DNA of 64,000 nucleotides from contig NZ_JADOTV010000020.1 of assembly GCF_015767245.1 (NCBI RefSeq), positions 1-64,000 on the forward strand, read 5' to 3'. The stretch comes from Aureivirga sp. CE67. GTDB taxonomy: Bacteria; Bacteroidota; Bacteroidia; Flavobacteriales; Flavobacteriaceae. Under the pieces are notes generated by a model, which was given only the letters and a program-made list of their open reading frames with translations, made no database searches and was not told the DNA's origin. Made by a program: the position numbers and the translations under genes. Below, one piece after another: positions 55,101-64,000 of the stretch. Within the stretch, counting starts at the first letter, position 1, and each line of letters begins with the position of its first letter.

Positions 55101-56357
55101 ATGAGAAAAGTTGTATTATCAATGATCGTTGTACTGTTTTGTATGAGCGTAAATGGGCAAGAATTTGATTTGTCAGCGGAAATCCGACCGAGATTTGAAA
55201 ACAGACATGGTTTTCAAACATTATTTGATGAAAGTCAAGATGCAGCAAATTTTATTTCACAAAGAACTCGTCTTAACTTTGATTTTGAAAAAAGTTATCT
55301 AAGATTAAAAGTTTCTCTCCAAAATGTTCGAATCTGGGGAGATGTTCCAACTTTAGCAAAAGATGATAAAAACAATTCGGTTCACGAAGCATGGGCTGAG
55401 CTAGCTTTATCTAAAAGTGTTGCTGTAAAATTTGGACGTCAAGTTATCTCTTATGATGATCAAAGAATATTTGGTGGTGTAGACTGGGCACAGCAAGCTA
55501 GAAGCCATGATGCATTAGTTATTCACTACGTACCTTCAAAAAAACACAGGCTTGATTTAGGATATGCTTTGAATGCAGATAATGAAACAATTGTAAGAGA
55601 AAGATATCAAATAAATCAATATAAAAATTTTCAGTACGGATGGTATCATGGAATTTTTGGAAAATTCGGTCTTAGTTTTTTAATTTTAAATACTGGGTTT
55701 GAATATCAAAAACCAACAAATGATACGAAAGTAGATTATATGCAAACTTGGGGACCAAGATTAACTTACAAACTTGGGAAGTTAGATTTATCTCTTGCAG
55801 GGTATTGGCAAACTGGAAAATTAATGGGGAATACTGTAGAGGCTGGTTATGCTGGTGGAATTGCTAAATATAATATCAATAATAATTTTTCTATTGGAGT
55901 TGGTTATGAATATCTTTCAGGGAAAGACATGACAGATACTAGTGATAAAGTAAAAGCCTTTAATCCTTTATTTGGAACAAATCATAAATTCAATGGATGG
56001 ATGGATTATTTCTATGTAGGAAATCCACATGGAGGAGTTGGCCTATCGGATTTTAATGGTCAGTTAAATTATAAAAAAGGAAAATTTGCAGCAACTATTC
56101 AACCACATGTTTTTGCAGCGGCAAATACTATTGTAGATGGAGCAGGAAGAACAACTAGTAAAACACTAGGAACAGAAATCGATTTACAATTAAGCTATAA
56201 AATGTTTAGAGACATTCAATTAACTGGCGGATATTCTCAAATGTTTGCTACAGAAGAGATGGAACTTTTAAAAGGTGGAGATAAAGATGCTACAAATAAT
56301 TGGGTTTGGTTAATGATTACCTTTAAACCAAATTTATTTTCTATCGTAAAAGAATAA
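55101..56357 (+). CDS. Outer-membrane porin of the alginate-export type
   Basis: This 418-residue protein has a signal peptide (cut near VNGQ) and an extended beta-barrel. The start of the barrel, FDLSAEIRPRFENRHGFQ, then FISQRTRLNFDFEKSYLRLKVSLQNVRIWGD and VKFGRQVISYDDQRIFGGVDWAQQ, matches the alginate-export/porin family. The end is an aromatic strand (WLMITFKP). The barrel carries nutrients or polymers across the outer membrane. The substrate cannot be told. Confidence 0.85.
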   Translation: MRKVVLSMIVVLFCMSVNGQEFDLSAEIRPRFENRHGFQTLFDESQDAANFISQRTRLNFDFEKSYLRLKVSLQNVRIWGDVPTLAKDDKNNSVHEAWAELALSKSVAVKFGRQVISYDDQRIFGGVDWAQQARSHDALVIHYVPSKKHRLDLGYALNADNETIVRERYQINQYKNFQYGWYHGIFGKFGLSFLILNTGFEYQKPTNDTKVDYMQTWGPRLTYKLGKLDLSLAGYWQTGKLMGNTVEAGYAGGIAKYNINNNFSIGVGYEYLSGKDMTDTSDKVKAFNPLFGTNHKFNGWMDYFYVGNPHGGVGLSDFNGQLNYKKGKFAATIQPHVFAAANTIVDGAGRTTSKTLGTEIDLQLSYKMFRDIQLTGGYSQMFATEEMELLKGGDKDATNNWVWLMITFKPNLFSIVKE

Positions 56358-56371
56358 CAAATAATAAGCAA

Positions 56372-56408
56372 AACATAACAAAACACTTTTCTTTTCTACT
56401 TAAGGAAG
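56372..56408 (+). terminator. Probable terminator of the porin gene
   Basis: An imperfect hairpin AACACTTTTC ... GAAGGTGTT with a T-run follows the stop by about 15 bases. Confidence 0.55.
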
Positions 56409-56557
56409 GTGTTTTTTGTTTTAATAAAAATAAATTATTCCTAAAAAAAAACCATTCTAAAAAGCTTTAGGTATCTAAATATTGTTAAAAATATCTTTTA
56501 TATGTAATTTTTTTTCCTTTTTTTTACAAAAAAATAATATTAAAAGTTAGCTTTTAA

Positions 56558-56565
56558 TATATTTG
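56558..56565 (+). promoter_or_regulatory. Probable -7 box of the T9SS type B operon
   Basis: TATATTTG fits TAnnTTTG exactly, about 30 bases before the ATG at 56595. Confidence 0.5.
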
Positions 56566-56594
56566 TTTGAATTACTTACAAAAAAATAAAAATT

Positions 56595-58763
56595 ATGGTT
56601 AAAAAATTACTCTATGGTTGCGCAGCATCGCTTTTGCTTAGTGCAACTGCTTATTCACAAAAAATACAAATAAACCCAGAAAACATTTCTGCTTCTACAA
56701 TGAAACCAAAAGATTTAGTAGAACAAGTTCTTTTATCTGGGGAATGTACAGAAATGGGCTGGATTAGTCATACCACAAATGATGGTACTTTTATAAATGA
56801 TGGTACTTTAGAATATGATATAGAACATGACGAAACTGATAGAACAGGAAAAAGTTATGGTTTCTTTAAAAGAGTTACTGAAAACTTTCCGTTTCAAAAT
56901 GGAATTGTCATGACTTCAGGTAAAGCATACAGAGCTGGGAATACAGATATAAGTAGTACATTAGGTGATGGTAGTGAATGGGGTAGTTGGTGGTACGAAA
57001 ACGGAGATGATCATTTACTAAGTATCATACAAAGTTCTTCTGTTCCAAGACCAGCTGTTAGAAATGTTACTATATTTGAATTCACATTTGTTCCTTTAGT
57101 CAGTAATTTAGAATTCGACTATATTTTCGCATCTGAAGAATATGGTAGTTTCGAATGTTCTTATTCTGATGTTTTTGCATTTATTTTAAGTGGTCCTGGT
57201 ATATCAGATGTAAATGAATATGACGGAGATGCAGACTCTACAACACCTCCAGTTTCTTTAGATTTAGGAGGAAAGAATATTGCTGTTGTTCCAAATACGA
57301 CAATTCCTGTAATGGTTACTAATGTACATTCAGGTGCTTTATGTACTATTGAGCAAGAAACTTATGAGTTCTACGATAGTGTAAATTCAGGAAATGGTGC
57401 TATTAATTTTAATGCCCAAACTGTTGAACTTACTGCACAACATCCTGTAACACCTGGTGAAACTTATACAATAAAGCTAGCTATTGCAGATGCAGGTGAT
57501 GCAGCTTATGATTCAGGAGTATTTTTAGAAGGAGGAAGTTTTGATTTAGGAATTTTAGAAGATCCTGATGAGCCACATACTCAAACTAATGGAAATGCAT
57601 TATGTGAAAATGGAGGGTCTTTAGAATTTGGTTATACTGAAGAAGACATTGTAAATCATTCTGAATCTATGTTGTATGCATTTTTAAAAATAACAGATGA
57701 TGAAACTATTGTTGTTCAAGAAGCAAGTGATGATTATACTTATACTATTACAGAACCAGGAACTTATCAATTAGTTGGAGTTTTTCCTGGAGTAGATCAT
57801 TGTGTTAAAGAAACAAATCCTGTGATTATAGAATACTATCCTTTACCTGAGATTCCTGAAGTAACTACTATCGAAGAATGTACTGTTGATGATATTACAA
57901 TTGATTTTTCTAATAAAGTTTCAGAAATTTTAGCAGGATATGATGAAGAATTATACATCGTAGAATTCTTTAATTCTGAGGAAGCTGCTGAAGACTTTGG
58001 TAGTACACCTATTACTGAAATGAATTTAGAAGGAAACTCTTCAGCTTATGTTTATGTTAGAGTATTAAACAAAAGATCTTATGAAAATTATTTAGAAAAT
58101 CCTGATGAAAGTCAACCTTGTTATAGAGAAATTTTCTCTTTTGAGTTAAAAGCATATTTAACTCCAACCTTAGCAGATTCATCAGATTTTACAGAATTAT
58201 ATAGCTGTGACAATGATTCTTATGGAACTGCAACTGATAATATCGTATTATTTGACTTAACAGTTCAAGAACAAGATATTTTTGGAGAATATAGTGCTCA
58301 AGATTATACATTAGAATATGCAACTGATGCAGATTTTAATAATATTATTGCAGACCCAACTACATATGCAAATGTAGATTCTCCTATGGATCAAACAATT
58401 TATGTTAGATTAATAAATAAATTAAAAACGGATTGTATTGGAGATACTTCTTTCAAATTACATGTAGAGCCATATGCAAATGCAGATTGTAGTGTTACAA
58501 TTCCTGAAGGATTCTCTCCAAATGGAAATGGAATCAACGATACTTTCTATGTTAAAGGATTAGTTGAACATTTCCCTAATTATAAAATAGAATTCTATAA
58601 CAGATGGGGTAACATTGTATATACAGATACAAATGGAAACTATTGGAATGGACAATTAGATGGTGATAAAACTCGTGTAGCTGCTGGAGTATATTACTAT
58701 GTATTATACTATAACGATGGTTCTTTAGCACCTTATCAAGGAAAATTATTCCTAAATAGATAA
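56595..58763 (+). CDS. T9SS type B surface protein with choice-of-anchor L domain
   Basis: This 722-residue exported protein (signal ends near ATAYSQ) has a choice-of-anchor L domain at about 35-320, with FPFQNGIVMTSGKAYRAG, LEFDYIFASEEYGSFECSYSDVFAFILSGPG and the end YTIKLAIADAGDAAYDSGVFLEGGSF. Ig-like strands follow. The C-terminus (about 640-722) is a type B T9SS/gliding sorting domain: IPEGFSPNGNGINDTFYVKGL, NRWGNIVY, DGDKTRVAAGVYYYVL. It is first of three genes with an SprF-like and a PorE-like protein, so it is the probable client of that pair. Confidence 0.92.
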   Translation: MVKKLLYGCAASLLLSATAYSQKIQINPENISASTMKPKDLVEQVLLSGECTEMGWISHTTNDGTFINDGTLEYDIEHDETDRTGKSYGFFKRVTENFPFQNGIVMTSGKAYRAGNTDISSTLGDGSEWGSWWYENGDDHLLSIIQSSSVPRPAVRNVTIFEFTFVPLVSNLEFDYIFASEEYGSFECSYSDVFAFILSGPGISDVNEYDGDADSTTPPVSLDLGGKNIAVVPNTTIPVMVTNVHSGALCTIEQETYEFYDSVNSGNGAINFNAQTVELTAQHPVTPGETYTIKLAIADAGDAAYDSGVFLEGGSFDLGILEDPDEPHTQTNGNALCENGGSLEFGYTEEDIVNHSESMLYAFLKITDDETIVVQEASDDYTYTITEPGTYQLVGVFPGVDHCVKETNPVIIEYYPLPEIPEVTTIEECTVDDITIDFSNKVSEILAGYDEELYIVEFFNSEEAAEDFGSTPITEMNLEGNSSAYVYVRVLNKRSYENYLENPDESQPCYREIFSFELKAYLTPTLADSSDFTELYSCDNDSYGTATDNIVLFDLTVQEQDIFGEYSAQDYTLEYATDADFNNIIADPTTYANVDSPMDQTIYVRLINKLKTDCIGDTSFKLHVEPYANADCSVTIPEGFSPNGNGINDTFYVKGLVEHFPNYKIEFYNRWGNIVYTDTNGNYWNGQLDGDKTRVAAGVYYYVLYYNDGSLAPYQGKLFLNR

Positions 58764-58795
58764 TTCTAACAAACAATAGAGAGAAAAGATAACAC

Positions 58796-59716
58796 ATGAA
58801 ACAAAAGTTACTATTATTTGTCTTTGCTGCATTCTTTGCAGCAAAGTCATTTGCACAGCAAGATCCTCAGTTTACACAATATATGTATAACATGAGTATC
58901 GTGAATCCAGCCTACACAACTGGAACAGAAAACATATTAAATTTCGGAGCATTATATCGTACACAATGGACTGATGTGGATGGTGGACCTAAAACATTCA
59001 CAGGATTCGTTCATATGCCAGTAAATGATAATGTAGAAGTTGGTTTATCATTCATGAATGATAACGTTGGAGATATTGTAAAAGAAAATGTAATTACAGC
59101 AGATTTTGCATATAAATTAAACTTTGCAAACGACTTACATTTATCTTTTGGATTAAAAGCAGGAGTTTCATTATATGATGCTACTATTTCAAAATTAATC
59201 ACAATTGATCCTGATCCAGATTTCGCAGAAGATTTAAACAAAACATATTTCAATTTAGGAGCTGGGGTTTATTTTAACTCAGATAAATTCTATGTAGGTT
59301 TATCTGTTCCAACATTTATTCCACAACCACATTTAGATACAACAGACAAAGATAATCTTTGGGCTAGAGAAGCAAATACATTCTTAACAGGGGGATACGT
59401 ATTTGATCTTGCTTCAAAATGGAAATTCAAACCAGCTTTCATGGCAAAATACATGGCAGGAGAGCCTTTATCATTTGATTTAACAGCTAACTTCTTATAC
59501 AACAATTTTGTTGAATTTGGAGCTGGATACCGTTTTGAAGATGCTTTCAGTGGACTTGTAAACTTTAAAATCACAGATATCGTAAGATTAGGATATGCGT
59601 ATGATTACACAAATTCAGATTTCAAAGACTACGCAGGTTCAACACATGAAATTTTCTTGTTATTTAACATCGATACTTCTACAAGAGGATACGATAAATC
59701 ACCAAGATTCTTCTAA
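58796..59716 (+). CDS. PorP/SprF family type IX secretion protein
   Basis: This 306-residue outer-membrane beta-barrel has a signal peptide ending SFAQ and the hallmark QDPQFTQYMYNMSIVNPAYTTG start. GALYRTQW, GGPKTFTGFVHMP and GLSFMNDNVGD are family signatures. SprF-like proteins are paired with type B clients and enable their secretion and attachment. The upstream gene encodes such a client 32 bases away. Confidence 0.93.
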   Translation: MKQKLLLFVFAAFFAAKSFAQQDPQFTQYMYNMSIVNPAYTTGTENILNFGALYRTQWTDVDGGPKTFTGFVHMPVNDNVEVGLSFMNDNVGDIVKENVITADFAYKLNFANDLHLSFGLKAGVSLYDATISKLITIDPDPDFAEDLNKTYFNLGAGVYFNSDKFYVGLSVPTFIPQPHLDTTDKDNLWAREANTFLTGGYVFDLASKWKFKPAFMAKYMAGEPLSFDLTANFLYNNFVEFGAGYRFEDAFSGLVNFKITDIVRLGYAYDYTNSDFKDYAGSTHEIFLLFNIDTSTRGYDKSPRFF

Positions 59717-59734
59717 TTCAAAACAACGATTATC

Positions 59735-61603
59735 ATGAAAAAAGTTATACTATCTATATGTATTTTGGCAGCAGCATCTCAGTATGCTAATGCACAAAGT
59801 GGAGCACAAAAGCGTGCGGACAAATATTTTGGTAAAGCGCAGTATGTAAGAGCAGCTGAGATTTACGAAAAAGAAGTAAAAGAAAACAAGTCTTTAGATT
59901 TATTAGAAAAATTAGGAGACTGTTACTACTATAATGGAAAAACTAATAATGCTGCAAAATATTATGCGCAAGCTTTAGAGTTATATCCAGAGCAAGTAGA
60001 TGCAGAGCATTTACACCGTTATGCAATGGCTTTAAAAGGAAATAAAGACTATGCAAAGGCGGATAAAATTCTTCAAAAATACAATGCTAAAACAGGAAAA
60101 ACACAAACAGTTCCTAATACTTTAGCATATTTTGAAAAGAAAGAAAAATCAGAAAGGCGTCCTTATATTGTAACTAACAGTTCTATAAGTACAAAAGATT
60201 CTGAGTGGGGTGCTGCCTTTAATGCAAACCAAATCGTTTTCTCATCTTCAAGAGATGGAGGAGTTTCTGGAAAGAAATATAAGTGGAATAATGAGAATTA
60301 TTTAGACTTATTTGTTGCAGAAGTTGACGAAGAAGGAGATGCTTCAGGAGCAGTTGCTTTTTCGAAAGAAATTAATTCAGCAGCTCACGAAGGAGGAGTT
60401 ACTTTCAGTGGAGACGGAAACACAATGTATTTCTCTAGAAACGTGAAGCCTAAAAACAGAAAAGGAGATAAGATTTCTCATATGAAAATCTTTAAGTCTT
60501 CAAAAGTTGGAGGAGAATGGTCTAAAGCAATTGAAGTTTCTTTCAATAAAGAAGGATATTCTGCTGCACATCCAGCTTTAAACAAAAATAATACAAAATT
60601 ATACTTCGCTTCAGACATGCCTGGAACGCAAGGAAATTGGGATATTTTTGTTGTAGATATCAATAAAGATGGATCTTTTGGAGAGCCTAAAAACTTAGGA
60701 CCAAATGTAAATACAGTAAACAGAGAGCAATTCCCATTCGTAAGTGATGAGGATAATTTATACTTCTCTTCTAATGGTCACATTACTCTTGGAGGGTTAG
60801 ATGTTTTCAAAAGTGAAATCAACGGAAATTCTTATTCTAAAGCTGAAAACTTAGGAAACGTAATCAACTCTAATAAAGATGATTTCGGATTTATCTATGA
60901 TGAGGCTACAGAAAAAGGTTTCTTATCTTCAAACAGAGCAGGTGGAAAAGGATCTGATGATATCTATCGTGTAGATCGTAAGCAAATTTACTTTGTAGAA
61001 GGAGTTGCACAAGACAGCAAAACAGGAGAATTATTACCTGGAACTGATGTTGTAATGTATGACAATGCAGGAAGAGAAATCGCTAAAACAACTGTTGGAG
61101 CAGATGGAGCTTTCGTATTCGAAATTCAACCGACTTCTGATTATAAATTAACTGGTTCAAAATTAACTTATGATCCAGCTGAAGTTGAATTTGCATCTGG
61201 AAAGAAAGGAAATATAGAGCAAAATATTGTTTTAGAATTAATCCCAGTTGTTCCATTTGTAACTTTAGATGCAAATCCAATCTATTTTGAGTTTGATAAA
61301 GCTATCTTAGTCGAAGATTCAAAAACGGAATTAGACAGAATCATCAACTTTATGAAAGAACATAAAACGTTCAGAGTAGAAGTTGCTTCTCATACAGATA
61401 AAAGAGGTTCTGATAAATACAACATGAGCTTATCTGCAAGAAGAGCAAATGCTGTTAAAGATTATTTCGTAGAGCAAGGAATTGCAGAAGATAGATTAGT
61501 TTCTGTTGGATACGGAGAGTCACAACCAAAAGTAGATTGTAAAAAATGTTCGGATGAAGAGCATGCTCTAAACCGTAGATCAGAGTTTACGTTAATTAAA
61601 TAG
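59735..61603 (+). CDS. PorE-like OmpA family protein
   Basis: This 622-residue exported protein (signal ends YANAQ) has the domain order of PorE: TPR helices (about 23-130), a PD40 beta-propeller (about 150-430, with FSSSRDGG, YFSRNVKP, YFASDMPG, YFSSNG, FLSSNRAGG), a carboxypeptidase-regulatory-like domain (about 430-505) and a C-terminal OmpA domain (about 510-622, with FEFDKAILVEDSKTELDRI and the peptidoglycan-binding SHTDKRGSDKYNMSLSARRA). PorE is a lipoprotein, whereas this one has an ordinary signal. It ends the operon of the type B client. Confidence 0.92.
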   Translation: MKKVILSICILAAASQYANAQSGAQKRADKYFGKAQYVRAAEIYEKEVKENKSLDLLEKLGDCYYYNGKTNNAAKYYAQALELYPEQVDAEHLHRYAMALKGNKDYAKADKILQKYNAKTGKTQTVPNTLAYFEKKEKSERRPYIVTNSSISTKDSEWGAAFNANQIVFSSSRDGGVSGKKYKWNNENYLDLFVAEVDEEGDASGAVAFSKEINSAAHEGGVTFSGDGNTMYFSRNVKPKNRKGDKISHMKIFKSSKVGGEWSKAIEVSFNKEGYSAAHPALNKNNTKLYFASDMPGTQGNWDIFVVDINKDGSFGEPKNLGPNVNTVNREQFPFVSDEDNLYFSSNGHITLGGLDVFKSEINGNSYSKAENLGNVINSNKDDFGFIYDEATEKGFLSSNRAGGKGSDDIYRVDRKQIYFVEGVAQDSKTGELLPGTDVVMYDNAGREIAKTTVGADGAFVFEIQPTSDYKLTGSKLTYDPAEVEFASGKKGNIEQNIVLELIPVVPFVTLDANPIYFEFDKAILVEDSKTELDRIINFMKEHKTFRVEVASHTDKRGSDKYNMSLSARRANAVKDYFVEQGIAEDRLVSVGYGESQPKVDCKKCSDEEHALNRRSEFTLIK

Positions 61604-61626
61604 AGCTTTCTCTAATAACAAATAAC

Positions 61627-61657
61627 AAAAAGGCTGTCATTTCTGACAGCCTTTTTT
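61627..61657. terminator. Bidirectional terminator
   Basis: AAAAAGGCTGTC, ATTTCT loop, GACAGCCTTTTT, between the PorE-like gene and convergent rsmG. It is nearly the same as the one at 21845-21873. Confidence 0.88.
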
Positions 61658-61681
61658 ATTACTCAATATTTTTAAAATATC

Positions 61682-62311
61682 TTAAGGTTTATATTTCAAA
61701 GGTAAGTGAACTACTTTTTTCGTATCAAAAAACTCTTCTTCAAAATAGTCTTTTAAATCATAAAGAGTAGCACTTGGAAAACTTGATAATTCTTCTGTAA
61801 GATCTCCTCCTTTTAAATAAAGAATTCCATTTTTTAATTCATGATTTTGTTTTTTCTTTACTTTCTTACGAACCCATTTTACAAAATCAGGCATTTGTGT
61901 TACCGCTCTACTAACAATAAAATCAAACTCATCTTTTACCTTCTCAGCTCTCATATGAGAAGCTTGTAAGTTCTTTAAACCAATTGCATTTGATACTTCC
62001 GTAACTACTTTAATTTTCTTCCCAATAGAATCTACTAAATGAAACTGAGTTTCTGGAAATAAAATTGCTAAAGGAATTCCAGGAAATCCTCCTCCACATC
62101 CAACATCTAAAACAGAACTACCAGGCTTAAACTCTTGAACTTTTGCTATTCCTAAAGAATGTAGTACATGTTTTTCATATAAAGAATCTATATCTTTTCT
62201 AGATATAACATTAATTTGCGCATTCCACTCTGTATATAAATCTTGTAATTGCGAAAATTGCTCTATTTGCTTTTCACTAAGATTCTCAAAATACTTTTTG
62301 ATGATTTCCAT
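61682..62311 (-). CDS. rsmG: 16S rRNA (guanine-N7) methyltransferase RsmG
   Basis: This 209-residue enzyme methylates N7 of G527 of 16S rRNA. The SAM motif VLDVGCGGGFPGIPLAILFPE is canonical, and NVISRKDIDSLYEKHVLHSLG and FDFIVSRAVTQM are typical of RsmG. A -7 box (TAATTTTG on the minus strand, 62329-62336) lies about 17 bases before the ATG. It converges with the PorE-like gene. Confidence 0.95.
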   Translation of the reverse strand: MEIIKKYFENLSEKQIEQFSQLQDLYTEWNAQINVISRKDIDSLYEKHVLHSLGIAKVQEFKPGSSVLDVGCGGGFPGIPLAILFPETQFHLVDSIGKKIKVVTEVSNAIGLKNLQASHMRAEKVKDEFDFIVSRAVTQMPDFVKWVRKKVKKKQNHELKNGILYLKGGDLTEELSSFPSATLYDLKDYFEEEFFDTKKVVHLPLKYKP

Positions 62312-62328
62312 AAAAAATTAATTTGACA

Positions 62329-62336
62329 CAAAATTA
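62329..62336 (-). promoter_or_regulatory. Probable rsmG -7 box
   Basis: TAATTTTG on the minus strand fits TAnnTTTG, 17 bases before the ATG. Confidence 0.4.
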
Positions 62337-62365
62337 TAACTAATTCATTTCTTAGAAAAATTTAT

Positions 62366-62402
62366 ATAAAAAAAGGCGATTCTCACTTTTGAGAATCGCC
62401 TT
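62366..62402 (-). terminator. Terminator of the peptidase M49 gene
   Basis: GGCGATTCTC / GAGAATCGCC with a six-base loop and T-run on the minus strand, 22 bases after the peptidase stop. Confidence 0.88.
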
Positions 62403-62424
62403 CAATTTTATTTCAATCTAAAAA

Positions 62425-64000
62425 TTAGTTCTTGTTTGGTAAGAAACTATAATCTTTAGCATATTTCAACATTTGAGCATCAAATCCTTTTGGCTGTACA
62501 ACTTTAATATCAGTGATATTTCCGTTAGCATCCATTACTGGTTCTAATACTGGATTTACAAATCCACTATAAGGAGCTGATTTGAATTTTGCATTTCTTT
62601 CTAAAACTTCTTTGTGAATATCTTGATCAACTTTCACTCCATATGTCTCAACTAAAGCTTCAGCAGCTTCGAAATCTCCTTCAGACTTAATTCTTTGAAT
62701 TTCTCTTAATAATTGTCCGAATAAATCTTGTAATTTCTTATAATCTCTAATTACAAAATATGTCTTACCATCTTTAGTAACTTTCTCAATTACGTTATCT
62801 TTCTCTCCTTTTTCAAAAGCCCAAGCAGCAACTAACTGACGGTTTCTCATGTGAGCTTCTTCGATATCATCTCCTAAATTAAGACGAATTAATTGCGTCA
62901 TTAATCCATTTCTGATGTATCCATCATAAGCAGCAATTCCAACTTCTTCCGCATTTGGAGAAAGTCCTAACTCTACTAATTTATCTCCAGGTAAGTAATA
63001 TAAACCAACTAAGTCAGCACGAGCTTCTTCTAATGTAGAAGCATAGTTTTTCATCGTTTCTTTTGGTGTTCCAACTCCTGGGTTAATTTGTCCACTAGCA
63101 TGTCCAATTACTTCGTGTAATGCAGTGTGCATTTTATCAGCAAGTTTTCCGTGTTTCTTTTCTAATTCAACTTCTTTCTCAGAAAATGCAAACTCTTCTA
63201 AACGACTACTTCCTCCTGCATTGTTATAAGCATTGATAATATTTCCTAAAGAAACTGATTTAGAACCATGCGTAGAACGAATCCAGTTTGCATTTGGTAA
63301 GTTTACTCCAATTGGTGTAGAAGGTGAAGCATCTCCAGCCTCTCCAGCAACATTTACAGTTTTATAAGAAACTCCAACTACTTTTTTCTTCTTGTGCTCA
63401 TCCATGATTGAAGAATTATCTTCGAACCATTGTGCATTTTCAGCTAAAACAGCCATTTTCTTACTCATCTCAAAATCCTTAATCTGGATAATTGACTCAT
63501 AAGAACCTTTATATCCCATTGGGTCGTTATAAACCTCAATAAAACTATTGATATAATCAATATCTCCTTTTAAAGTATTTACCCATGCAATGTTATAAGC
63601 ATCCCAAGTTTTTAAATCTCCTGTTTGGTAATATTTGATTAATAAATCAAAAGCTTTTGCTTGATCTTCGTTTTCAGCAACTCCTTTCGCTTTTTCTAAC
63701 CAAAAGATTACTTTGTCGATAGCTTCTCCATACATTCCTCCAGACTTCCAAACTTTCTCAAAAACTTTTCCGTCTTCTTTTACCAATTTAGAGTTTAACC
63801 CAAAAGATAATGGCTCAGCAGGATTTGGACTTTTCTTATTCTTGTAGAATTTCTCCACATCTGCCTTCGTCATGTTTGGAGAGTAAAAGTTCACTGCAGA
63901 ACCTTTTACTAATCCTTTCTTAGCATCTAAGTTTACTTTCTTAGCATCTTTATCGTTGAAGATTACTTCAAACGCTTCTCCTTCAAGAGTAGTTTTTGTA
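62425..64000 (-). CDS. Dipeptidyl-peptidase III family peptidase (M49), partial
   Basis: The frame is open to the window edge; the GTG at 63894 is internal, and 35 more in-frame codons lie upstream without a stop, so the N-terminus is outside the window. At least 524 residues are visible. The zinc motif HEVIGHASGQ matches HExxGH of family M49, and TLEEARADLVGLYYLPG gives the third ligand Glu. M49 enzymes remove dipeptides from peptide N-termini. In related genomes this family is sometimes wrongly named dihydrofolate reductase. Confidence 0.9.
   Translation of the reverse strand, partial: TKTTLEGEAFEVIFNDKDAKKVNLDAKKGLVKGSAVNFYSPNMTKADVEKFYKNKKSPNPAEPLSFGLNSKLVKEDGKVFEKVWKSGGMYGEAIDKVIFWLEKAKGVAENEDQAKAFDLLIKYYQTGDLKTWDAYNIAWVNTLKGDIDYINSFIEVYNDPMGYKGSYESIIQIKDFEMSKKMAVLAENAQWFEDNSSIMDEHKKKKVVGVSYKTVNVAGEAGDASPSTPIGVNLPNANWIRSTHGSKSVSLGNIINAYNNAGGSSRLEEFAFSEKEVELEKKHGKLADKMHTALHEVIGHASGQINPGVGTPKETMKNYASTLEEARADLVGLYYLPGDKLVELGLSPNAEEVGIAAYDGYIRNGLMTQLIRLNLGDDIEEAHMRNRQLVAAWAFEKGEKDNVIEKVTKDGKTYFVIRDYKKLQDLFGQLLREIQRIKSEGDFEAAEALVETYGVKVDQDIHKEVLERNAKFKSAPYSGFVNPVLEPVMDANGNITDIKVVQPKGFDAQMLKYAKDYSFLPNKN

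Overview
The window is bacterial, very AT-rich and clearly from the Bacteroidota, most likely the family Flavobacteriaceae. Supporting signs are a complete gldKLMN cluster (type IX secretion and gliding motor), secreted proteins with type A and type B T9SS C-terminal sorting domains, a PorP/SprF-like protein with a PorE-like OmpA partner, a fused ResB-CcsA cytochrome c assembly protein, YpdA, and repeated promoter boxes of the Bacteroidota form TTTG-N18-TAnnTTTG. The genus cannot be fixed from the sequence alone.

Layout. 1-9.6 kb is an accessory-looking, very AT-rich region: the tail of a possible transposase, a YD-like secreted protein, a Crp/Fnr regulator beside a duplicated-domain lipoprotein, the stump of an AraC-type regulator, a Fic enzyme whose promoter lies inside a perfect inverted repeat, an ADP-ribosylglycohydrolase, then small orphan secreted or lipoproteins separated by duplicated terminator-plus-REP-like blocks and gene remnants. 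9.6-13 kb holds a VOC protein, mdh and gyrB. 13-18.2 kb holds a degenerate SUMF1-like protein and a GbsR/MarR regulator that shares an identical palindrome with the neighbouring epimerase, SRPBCC membrane protein and methyltransferase operon; the methyltransferase is frameshifted in an A-run. 18.2-25.4 kb carries ppx, sixA, pdxH, an exported amidohydrolase and a 1155-residue T9SS adhesin-like protein. 25.6-33.8 kb has ftsE and the whole tryptophan operon trpEGDCFBA behind a leader peptide with tandem Trp codons and an attenuator. A candidate small RNA converges on trpA. 34-45.6 kb contains a DUF2165 protein, a lipoprotein, gldKLMN, an arginase-fold probable pseudoenzyme, a Vat-type acetyltransferase, an AAA ATPase, tmRNA and an alanine/saccharopine dehydrogenase-family enzyme. 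45.9-54.7 kb has trkA-trkH, radC, ypdA, a TPR protein with a promoter buried in a long inverted repeat, and the fused Ccs protein. 55-64 kb has a porin, a T9SS type B effector with its SprF-like and PorE-like partners, rsmG and a truncated peptidase M49 gene.

How the parts work together. GldK, L, M and N build the inner-membrane motor and periplasmic ring of the T9SS. The long FN3 and anchor-J protein and the anchor-L protein look like its clients, one through a type A and one through a type B sorting signal. The trp genes form one pathway from chorismate to tryptophan, split by an inserted repeat between trpC and trpF. TrkA and TrkH form a potassium uptake system.

The most unusual content is non-coding: a family of about 250-290 bp dispersed repeats (four copies) ending in a compact CCCCTCT/AGAGGGG hairpin, a candidate small RNA with its own promoter and terminator, paired GbsR operators, and inverted repeats overlapping the fic and TPR-gene promoters. 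No CRISPR array and no canonical tRNA gene was seen.
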